Of a stretch of 64,000 bases of DNA, positions 58,657 through 64,000 are shown piece by piece. Position numbers and translations under genes: made by a program. This DNA is from Catellatospora methionotrophica (GTDB taxonomy: Bacteria; Actinomycetota; Actinomycetes; Mycobacteriales; Micromonosporaceae): positions 1,426,001-1,490,000 of the forward strand of contig NZ_JAAOTJ010000001.1 of NCBI RefSeq assembly GCF_011297335.1, written 5' to 3'. A model generated the notes under the pieces. The model did not search any database. It had not been told where the DNA came from and saw only the letters and a program-made list of their open reading frames with translations. Numbering within the stretch: the first letter of the stretch is position 1; every line of letters starts with the position of its first letter.

Positions 58657-60468
58657 TCAGGAGCCCGCGACCGGCCAGACGACTCCGGCCGAGCCGCCGC
58701 CGCGGCGGACGGGTTCGGCCGCGGCGAGGAAGCGGCCGTGGCTCAGGAACTCGATGCCGGTGGCGGCACCGATCTCGGGGCTGGCCGCGAAGGTGTGGCC
58801 GAGCGCGGTCAGGCCGGGGATCTCCGGGGCGAACTCGGCCTCGCCGAGCACCGCCGCCGTGTTGCGCTGGGTCGCGCGGGCCGCGGCGACCGCCTCCGGC
58901 AGGGTCATGCCCAGGTCGAGGCGGTTCACCAGGATCTGCAGCACCGTCGTGATGATCGTCGAGCCGCCGGGGGTGCCGACCGCGAGGAACGGCCTGCCGT
59001 CGGCGAGCACGATCGTCGGCGCCATCGAACTGCGCGGCCGCTTGCCCGGACCGGGCAGGTTCGGGTCGGCCGCGCTGCCCTGGGTCGGGGTGAAGTTGAA
59101 GTCGGTCATCTCGTTGTTGAGCAGGAACCCGCGTCCGGGCACGACCATGCCGTTGCCGCCGGTCTGCTCGATGGTCAGCGTGTACTCGACCACGTTGCCC
59201 CACCGGTCCGCGACGGTCAGGTTCGTCGTCGACTGGCCCTCGGTCACCGCCGGGCTCGGCGCGCCCGCCGCGCAGCCGCCGTACGCGCCGTCCGGCTCAC
59301 CCGGGGCGACCGGCTTGACCAGCGCCTGCGCCGGGTTGATCAGGCAGGCCCGCTCCTTGGCGAACCCGTCCGACAGCAGCTGCTCCAGCAGCGGGCGGGG
59401 CGTGTTGTCGCCGACGAACCGGTTGCGGTCGGCGAACGCCAGCGCGCTGGCCTCCAGGTACTGGTGCAGCGCCCCGGTGCGGGTGAGCGCGCTCAGGTCG
59501 GTCTGCTCCAGGATGTTCAGCGCCTCGCCGACGGCCTGGCCGCCGCTGGACGGGGTCGGCATGCCGTAGACGTCATAGCCCCGGTAGGACACCCGCGTCG
59601 GGGACGGCGTACGCACCTGGTACCTGGCCAGGTCGGACAGCGCCATGGTGCCGGGGCGGATCGGATACGCCCAGGTGCCGATCGGCACGTCGGCGACCGG
59701 CGGGTGCTGCACGGTGTCGACGATGTCGCGGGCCACCGCGCCCCGGTAGAACACGCCCGTGCCCTGCTTGGCGATCAGCCGGTACGTGTCGGCCAGGTCC
59801 GGGTTGCGGAACACGGTGCCCGCCTCCGGCGGCAGCCCGCCCGGCAGGTACAGCTCGCTCGTGGACGAGAACTGCCCGAACGCCGCCGCATTGTCGCTGA
59901 TCTGGGTGCGGAACGTGCTGTCGACGGTGAAACCGCGGTCGGCCACCTTCGCCGCCGGACGCAGCGCGTCGCCCAGGTCGGCCGTCCCCCACTTGCGCAG
60001 CGCCTTCTCCCAGGTCGCCAGCGTGCCGGGCACCCCTGCGGCGATACCGCTGACCCGCGCCTCCGGGAACGCGTACGGCAGCCCGGTCGCCGGGTCGACG
60101 AACGCCGTCTCCCCCATCGTCATCGGTGCGGCCTCCCGGCCGTCGATGGTGTACACCCGCCGGTCCTTGGCGCTGTAGTAGACGAAGAAGCCGCCGCCGC
60201 CGATACCCGCCGAGAACGGCTCCGTCACGCCCAGCGTCGCCGCCGCCGCGACGGCCGCGTCGACCGCGTTGCCGCCCTTGCGCAGCACCTCCAGGCCCAC
60301 CTTGGTGGCGTCGAGGTCCACCGTGGCGACCGCGCCGCCATACCCGGTGGCCACGGGGACCTTCTCCGGGGTCGGCGGGCGCGGGCTCGCCTGGACGGGC
60401 GCCGCGGCGGTCGACGCCAGGGTCGTTACGGCGATCAGGACGAGCGCGCGGCGATGGCGCAATCTCAT
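58657..60468 (-). CDS. ggt: Gamma-glutamyltransferase, secreted
   Basis: This 603-residue Ntn hydrolase proenzyme has a signal peptide (RALVLIAVTTLASTAAAPVQA). The large-subunit blocks are GGNAVDAAVAAAATLGVTEPFSAGIGGGGFFVYY. Self-cleavage is expected before the Thr of GQSTTNLTVADRWGNVV, where many family members have TTHxS. The small subunit holds SSMAPTIVLADGRPFLAVGTPGG, with the glutamate-binding Ser-Ser. GGGAGG precedes the ATG. It transfers or hydrolyses gamma-glutamyl groups outside the cell. Confidence 0.93.
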   Translation of the reverse strand: MRLRHRRALVLIAVTTLASTAAAPVQASPRPPTPEKVPVATGYGGAVATVDLDATKVGLEVLRKGGNAVDAAVAAAATLGVTEPFSAGIGGGGFFVYYSAKDRRVYTIDGREAAPMTMGETAFVDPATGLPYAFPEARVSGIAAGVPGTLATWEKALRKWGTADLGDALRPAAKVADRGFTVDSTFRTQISDNAAAFGQFSSTSELYLPGGLPPEAGTVFRNPDLADTYRLIAKQGTGVFYRGAVARDIVDTVQHPPVADVPIGTWAYPIRPGTMALSDLARYQVRTPSPTRVSYRGYDVYGMPTPSSGGQAVGEALNILEQTDLSALTRTGALHQYLEASALAFADRNRFVGDNTPRPLLEQLLSDGFAKERACLINPAQALVKPVAPGEPDGAYGGCAAGAPSPAVTEGQSTTNLTVADRWGNVVEYTLTIEQTGGNGMVVPGRGFLLNNEMTDFNFTPTQGSAADPNLPGPGKRPRSSMAPTIVLADGRPFLAVGTPGGSTIITTVLQILVNRLDLGMTLPEAVAAARATQRNTAAVLGEAEFAPEIPGLTALGHTFAASPEIGAATGIEFLSHGRFLAAAEPVRRGGGSAGVVWPVAGS

Positions 60469-60545
60469 GAAGATCCTCCCGGATCGGATGAGGTCAATGT
60501 CTTCACCGTATGCCGGAAGACCGCCGCGCGCACGCCGAGTCGTGA

Positions 60546-60977
60546 CTAACCCGCGCCGAACCGCTCGACGAAACGCCGCTGCCAGGGCGTCTCCACCGCC
60601 CGCGGATGGTAACCGGACCGGACGTAGGCCACGGCCTCATCCGACCGGACCCCGTCCAGGATGGCCAGGCAGGCCAGCGCGGTGCCCGTACGCCCGATCC
60701 CGCCGCCGCAGGCGACCTCGACCCGCTCGTCACCGGCCCGGCGCAGCATCCCGACCAACTCGTCCCGGAACCCCGCCGGGTCCGACGGCAGCCAGAAGTC
60801 CCGCCAGCGCACCCACCGCGCGGACCAGGCCGTCTCCGGTGGCGGCCCGCCGAGCAGGTACAGCCCGAACTCGGGAACCTGCCCCACCGGCAGCGGACGG
60901 CGCAACCCGCGCCCGCGCACCCACCGCCCCGACGGCAGCCGCAGCACACCCTGCCCGCCCTCGTCCCACGCCGCCAT
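60546..60977 (-). CDS. Protein-tyrosine phosphatase-like protein
   Basis: This 143-residue protein carries the phosphatase P-loop VEVACGGGIGRTGTALAC (Cys-x5-Arg-Thr/Ser) and an upstream DFWLPSDPAG segment in the position of the general-acid Asp loop. The C-terminal AVAYVRSGYHPRAVETPWQRRFVERF matches small bacterial cysteine phosphatases. The usual His before the catalytic Cys is Ala here, which could change the thiol pKa. The true substrate is unknown. Confidence 0.85.
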   Translation of the reverse strand: MAAWDEGGQGVLRLPSGRWVRGRGLRRPLPVGQVPEFGLYLLGGPPPETAWSARWVRWRDFWLPSDPAGFRDELVGMLRRAGDERVEVACGGGIGRTGTALACLAILDGVRSDEAVAYVRSGYHPRAVETPWQRRFVERFGAG

Positions 60978-61081
60978 CGCGCGACCGTAACAGCCGATCC
61001 TCGGCCGCTTCCGGCGACGCGGTGTGCGGTGTGCCACATCGCTTCGTCGATGCGTCCACCGGCCCGGGTCGGGCGTCAATG

Positions 61082-61103
61082 GAGCGCTCCGAACGGAGCG
61101 CTC
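61082..61103. promoter_or_regulatory. Inverted-repeat operator candidate upstream of lipoprotein gene
   Basis: GAGCGCTCCG and its complement are separated by 2 nt. Each arm contains the self-complementary GGAGCGCTCC, so two identical half-sites lie 14 nt apart. It ends 23 nt before the start codon. Confidence 0.5.
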
Positions 61104-61126
61104 TCGTCGGCGGAAGGATGACAGAG

Positions 61127-61798
61127 ATGCAGCACACGAAGGCGCGGTGGATCGCGCGATGCTCGCTCGGCCTGGTGATACTCGCCGGGGCCGCCGGATG
61201 CTCGACCCCGCAGCAGCAGGCCGCACCGAACGACCTGCAGAACGTGGCGATGACCGACTCCGCGTCGTCGGTCGTGTCGTCGCCGACGGCGGCGGCCGCG
61301 CAGTCGACGGACTCGTCCGGCAAGGTCACCGCCCCGGCCGCCGCACCCCGGCTGACCGTCCCCGGACCGGACAAGGCGTTCCTGCTGGTCGCCGTCGACC
61401 GGGTCGAGGACCCGGCACTGACGGTCACCGCCAGCAACCGTATCGGCACCTACCCGAGCGGCGCCGACACCGGCGACCGCGAGCAGTTCATGCTCACGCC
61501 GCTGTCCCCGGGCGCGACGACGTACCTGCTCAAGACCGCGCGGCTGCGCGTCGGCGGCGAGCCGCTGTGCGCCGGGATCAAGACCGGTGTCCTGACCGCT
61601 GTCGCCTGCGACGCGGCGGCGAAGTCGCAGAAGGTCACCCTGGTGGCCCGCAGCACGACGACGTTCGACCTGGTCGTCGGCGGATACCAGGTCGAGGTCA
61701 GCAAGCTCGGCAAGGTGTCGCTGGCCAAGGCGGGCAACGCGGCCGCCAAGACCCGGTTCCGGTTCGTCCCCGCCGGGACGGTCGGCCAGTGGCCGTGA
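61127..61798 (+). CDS. Hypothetical lipoprotein
   Basis: This 223-residue predicted lipoprotein has ARWIARCSLGLVILAGAAGC as signal and lipobox. A Ser/Thr/Ala linker and a beta-rich domain of about 140 residues follow (KAFLLVAVDRVEDPALTVTASNRIGTYP ... TRFRFVPAGT) with a Cys pair (EPLCAG, VACDA). I do not recognise the domain; its length and strand pattern resemble a beta-trefoil. ATG 61118 is an in-frame alternative, but its ribosome site is too close. Confidence 0.75.
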   Translation: MQHTKARWIARCSLGLVILAGAAGCSTPQQQAAPNDLQNVAMTDSASSVVSSPTAAAAQSTDSSGKVTAPAAAPRLTVPGPDKAFLLVAVDRVEDPALTVTASNRIGTYPSGADTGDREQFMLTPLSPGATTYLLKTARLRVGGEPLCAGIKTGVLTAVACDAAAKSQKVTLVARSTTTFDLVVGGYQVEVSKLGKVSLAKAGNAAAKTRFRFVPAGTVGQWP

Positions 61799-61812
61799 CG
61801 GGCTGAGTCCCA

Positions 61813-61849
61813 CGGTTCGCCGCGCACCGGCATGGTGCGCGGCGAACCG
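61813..61849 (+). terminator. Terminator of the lipoprotein gene
   Basis: A perfect 16-bp stem (CGGTTCGCCGCGCACC arm) with a 5-nt loop lies 14 nt after the stop. Confidence 0.75.
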
Positions 61850-61897
61850 CGCCGAATCCAGTCGCTCCCTCGGCGTCCGGTCGCTATCGTCCGCCCC

Positions 61898-62347
61898 ATG
61901 CGACTGGTGGAGATCACTCCGAACAACTACGAGGCGGCTTTGGCGCTGACCGTGTGCCCGGACCAGGCGGACCTGGTCGCGCCGGTGGTCAAGTCACTGG
62001 CTGAGGCGTACGTGTTCCCGGAACTCGCCTGGCCGAGGCTGATCTACGACGGCGACCGGCTGGTCGGCTTCGTGATGGCCATCCTCGCCTACGAATGGGG
62101 CGGCAACCCCGACGACGTGCGCTACGGCCTGTGGCGGCTGAACATCGCGGCCGACGCCCAGGGCAAGGGCTACGGCAGGTACGCCGTCGAGGCCGTGGCC
62201 GACGAGATCCGCGCCCGCGGCGGCGCGCGGATGTTCGTCACCTGGGCACCTCGCGCGGGTGGTCCCGAGCCGTTCTACCTGAAGCTCGGCTTCCAGCCGA
62301 CCGGCGAGCAGTCCGGCGACCAGACCGTCGGTGTGCTGGACCTCTGA
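61898..62347 (+). CDS. GNAT family N-acetyltransferase
   Basis: This 149-residue acetyltransferase has the acetyl-CoA motif AADAQGKGYGRYAVEAV (Q-x-x-G-x-G) and the C-terminal PFYLKLGFQPTGE pattern of SpeG-like or small-molecule GNAT enzymes. A TATCGT hexamer 8 nt upstream of the ATG and the lack of a ribosome site suggest a leaderless message. The acceptor is unknown. Confidence 0.88.
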   Translation: MRLVEITPNNYEAALALTVCPDQADLVAPVVKSLAEAYVFPELAWPRLIYDGDRLVGFVMAILAYEWGGNPDDVRYGLWRLNIAADAQGKGYGRYAVEAVADEIRARGGARMFVTWAPRAGGPEPFYLKLGFQPTGEQSGDQTVGVLDL

Positions 62348-62351
62348 TCCA

Positions 62352-62582
62352 TCATTGGTCTTGCCGCACGGTGGCGATCAGGCGTTGGCGAAACGGATCC
62401 CATTCGAGCAGACCAGCCATCGCCAGCAAGGCCTGCGCTTCGGCCCAGCGCGAGCACCGAGACCGCCAGCAGCGCCTGCACCGCCCGACCGCGGGATCGT
62501 CGGTGTGCGCGTAGTAGTCGCGCCACAGCCACGCCGCGTACGCGTCACCCACCGGCTCCGTTGCGCCACCTAGGTGGTTCAC
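62352..62582 (-). CDS. Small hypothetical protein, coupled to zinc-ribbon gene
   Basis: This 76-residue Trp/Arg-rich protein contains WLWRDYYAHTDDPAVGRCRRCWRSRCSRWAEA-type sequence with a Cys-x2-Cys and further cysteine. It starts at a GTG overlapping the stop of the gene upstream by 4 nt (GTGA), and this overlap is the main evidence for it. I do not recognise the family. Confidence 0.6.
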   Translation of the reverse strand: MNHLGGATEPVGDAYAAWLWRDYYAHTDDPAVGRCRRCWRSRCSRWAEAQALLAMAGLLEWDPFRQRLIATVRQDQ

Positions 62583-62785
62583 GGCTTCACGCCAGGTCGT
62601 GCAGCCTGCCCACGTGCGTAGGCGATGATCTCTGCGCTGCGGTCGACACGGCAACCCTCGCCCGCACGGTGCCTCAGCGGTAGTGCGCCGCCGCAGTCCT
62701 GGCACCAGTGCATGGCCCGGCTCTTGGCAACGAGCCCGGTGACGATGCCCGCGATGAGCCCAGCCGAGAGACAGACGATTTCCAT
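62579..62785 (-). CDS. Small membrane protein with zinc-ribbon-like motif
   Basis: This 68-residue protein has an N-terminal membrane segment (IVCLSAGLIAGIVTGLVA), then HWCQDCGGALPLRHRAGEGC, a Cys-x2-Cys motif with a later Cys that could bind zinc. No clear ribosome site is present. It is divergent from the genes at 62959 across the AT-rich operator island. No named family is recognised. Confidence 0.6.
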   Translation of the reverse strand: MEIVCLSAGLIAGIVTGLVAKSRAMHWCQDCGGALPLRHRAGEGCRVDRSAEIIAYARGQAARPGVKP

Positions 62786-62821
62786 GCATCGAATGTCCGC
62801 CACCACTCTCGCACCTGTCAA

Positions 62822-62898
62822 GAATATTTGAGAATATTCTCTTGTGGCGGGAACGATCGCCCGCACCCGCCCAATATTCGATATGGTCGCGAATATTG
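62822..62898. promoter_or_regulatory. AT-rich divergent operator island with repeated GAATATT half-sites
   Basis: The stretch contains GAATATTTGA, the 12-bp palindrome GAGAATATTCTC (62830-62841), and CAATATTCG-N9-CGAATATTG (62872-62898). That makes at least four GAATATT/AATATTC half-sites in a background of roughly 70% GC. It lies between divergent small genes and probably binds a dimeric regulator, perhaps the XRE protein at 63710. Confidence 0.6.
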
Positions 62899-62958
62899 CG
62901 CGAAAGATTCTTCGATGCAAGCATGAGATGGCACCGACCAACTGGGAGGGGACGGATC

Positions 62959-63168
62959 ATGGAACTGCAGTTCATCCGCAAGACTGCCGACTCGGCCGGC
63001 GGCAACTGTCCTTCGATCTACCACACCGACCGCGGCACCTACGTCGTGCAGGGTTGGAAGCTCGACGACGAGACCACCGCGAAGCTACGCGATCTCGGCT
63101 CCGACGAGACCGCAGTGGAGATCCCTGCCGACGTCATCGCCGGGATCGTCGCGGCGGCCGGTGCGTGA
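62959..63168 (+). CDS. Small conserved-type hypothetical protein upstream of DUF6879
   Basis: This 69-residue protein (MELQFIRKTADSAGGNCPSI start, acidic end) has a strong GGGAGGGG ribosome site. Its type is commonly found next to DUF6879 and XRE/Scr1-like regulators in actinomycetes, where the small partner often acts with the regulator. That role is inferred from context. The stop is 1 nt before the DUF6879 start region. Confidence 0.8.
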   Translation: MELQFIRKTADSAGGNCPSIYHTDRGTYVVQGWKLDDETTAKLRDLGSDETAVEIPADVIAGIVAAAGA

Positions 63169-63169
63169 C

Positions 63170-63700
63170 ATGAGCGAGGTGCTGGCCGGTGAGGACTTCG
63201 AGTCACTGTGGCGTTATTACCGCGTGTCGGCGTTCCGGTTGGAGACTCAGCCGGTCTACACCGTGGCGGGCGAGCAGGACACCCTGCGGCGCTACCTCAC
63301 CGGCCACCCACAGCACCCCGCTGACGTGCCATACCTGGCCACGTGGCTCGACCAGATCCGGCAGGTGACCGCCGAGGGACGCCGCGTCGAGCGGGTCCGC
63401 ATCGTCGACGAACCACCGACCGACTATCAGCGCTGGGAGCGCTGGGTGGGCCAGTGGAACACGGAGGCCGGTGAACGCATCCGATACCTGTCGCGGGCCG
63501 TCGCGGAATCGATCGGCCTTCCGCTCGCCGCAGACTGGTGGCTGTTCGACGAGGAGCGGGTCGCGGTCATGCGGTTCGACGAAACCGGACGTCCGCTGGG
63601 TGGCACGGTCGTGACCGATCCGGCTGTCGTGGTACAACATCTGGCCTGGCGCGACCTGGCAATCAAGCACAGCGCTCTCGACGAGGGCACGGCCCATTAA
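63170..63700 (+). CDS. DUF6879 family protein
   Basis: This 176-residue protein has the DUF6879 pattern: FESLWRYYRVSAFRLETQPVY, RRVERVRIVDEPPTDYQRWE, WWLFDEERVAVMRFDETGRPLGG and WRDLAIKHS. The function is unknown; the family resembles a degenerate nuclease-like or regulator-partner fold and usually lies beside XRE regulators. A GTG at 63161 would add three residues. It is the middle gene of a three-gene set running off the window. Confidence 0.85.
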   Translation: MSEVLAGEDFESLWRYYRVSAFRLETQPVYTVAGEQDTLRRYLTGHPQHPADVPYLATWLDQIRQVTAEGRRVERVRIVDEPPTDYQRWERWVGQWNTEAGERIRYLSRAVAESIGLPLAADWWLFDEERVAVMRFDETGRPLGGTVVTDPAVVVQHLAWRDLAIKHSALDEGTAH

Positions 63701-63709
63701 GGCAGATCC

Positions 63710-64000
63710 GTGAAGTCCATGCAGGAATGGCTCACCCAGCCGGGCGGGCTTGCTACCCGGTTGCGCCAGATGCGCAGGGCCGCTGCGCTCACCGGTGACC
63801 GGCTCGCCGTTGACGCTGGCTGGACCCAGTCCAAGGTCAGCAAGCTAGAGAACGGCCACCAGCTGCCGACGGACGATGATCTCGCGGTCTGGGCTCGCGC
63901 GTGCGGCCAGCTATCCGCAACAGCCGAACTGCGTGCTCAGCTCGCCGAAGCGCTCGGCGTGCATCGCGAGTTCCGCATGCGGATGCGGCTCGGCCAGGTC
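63710..64000 (+). CDS. XRE/Scr1-type helix-turn-helix regulator (partial, runs off the right edge)
   Basis: The first 97 codons are present. GLATRLRQMRRAAALTGDRLAVDAGWTQSKVSKLENGHQLPTDDDLAVWARACG-type sequence is a typical XRE helix-turn-helix, followed by the start of the long effector region (ALGVHREFRMRMRLGQV) of the Scr1-like family. The GTG at 63710 or ATG at 63719 could be the start. Truncated only by the window edge. Confidence 0.85.
   Translation, partial: MKSMQEWLTQPGGLATRLRQMRRAAALTGDRLAVDAGWTQSKVSKLENGHQLPTDDDLAVWARACGQLSATAELRAQLAEALGVHREFRMRMRLGQV

Noticed and set aside
1-64000. tRNA, rRNA, CRISPR array, insertion sequence or prophage
   Set aside because: No cloverleaf-like sequence, repeat-spacer array, transposase or phage structural gene was recognised by reading. 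A covariance-model scan would be needed to exclude small RNAs fully.

Overview
The window is very GC-rich, with a strong G/C bias at third codon positions, many GTG starts and GTGA/ATGA start-stop overlaps. This points to an actinomycete. The regulator types, the small-protein/DUF6879/XRE set at the right edge and the enediyne locus suggest a Micromonosporaceae-like genome (Micromonospora, Actinoplanes or Catellatospora type), but the genus is inference.

Positions 1 to about 33 kb hold an enediyne biosynthetic gene cluster that continues past the left edge. The core is an iterative enediyne polyketide synthase (8138-13921; KS-AT-ACP-KR-DH-PPTase) in an operon with a DUF1702/UnbL protein, the CalE7/SgcE10-type thioesterase, a flavin reductase and a cytochrome P450. 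Around it are UnbV and UnbU, a second DUF1702 protein, two uncharacterised membrane proteins, two AhpD-like proteins, a DUF5987/GMC oxidoreductase pair, a DHA2-type efflux pump, a TIGR03084 protein, an SgcJ-type NTF2-fold protein and several oxidoreductases (epimerase-like, SDR, FOXRED2-like flavoprotein, nitroreductase). MerR and AraC regulators sit inside the cluster. No apoprotein, NRPS, glycosyltransferase or aminotransferase gene is visible, so the final product cannot be named from this window.

The most unusual signal is a bipartite promoter element. A GCAAY/GAAGA box lies 30-31 nt upstream of a -10-like hexamer of the form (G/C)ANNNT, on the coding strand. It stands in front of unbV-unbU, both DUF1702 units (one leading into pksE), the membrane-protein pair, the DUF5987/GMC/AhpD/MFS operon and a CXXC carboxymuconolactone-decarboxylase-like gene at 32278. 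It looks like an activator-dependent pathway promoter and helps define cluster membership.

From about 29.6 to 42.9 kb the genes are accessory: an ATP-dependent carboxylate-amine ligase, an M20 peptidase, a secreted endonuclease/phosphatase, two secreted GH43-like proteins, a multidrug ABC exporter, an ECF sigma/zinc-finger anti-sigma pair, a glycine-rich secreted protein, a methyltransferase and a MerR/thioredoxin pair. From about 43 to 62.4 kb come general chromosomal functions: an FtsX-type ABC transporter beside a NarL-type two-component system, CsbD, a linear-amide hydrolase lipoprotein, a YCII protein, a PPOX-fold protein, STAS coupled to a GT20-like glycosyltransferase, an OmpR-type two-component system with a GerMN lipoprotein, DsbA-like and NhaA, gamma-glutamyltransferase, a PTP-like phosphatase, a lipoprotein and a GNAT enzyme. 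The right edge carries two coupled small genes divergent from a small-protein/DUF6879/XRE-regulator set across an AT-rich operator island.

Long-stem intergenic hairpins recur. Two of them (38573 and 55861) are homologous 61-bp elements, and one lies in frame inside the 5' end of an open reading frame.
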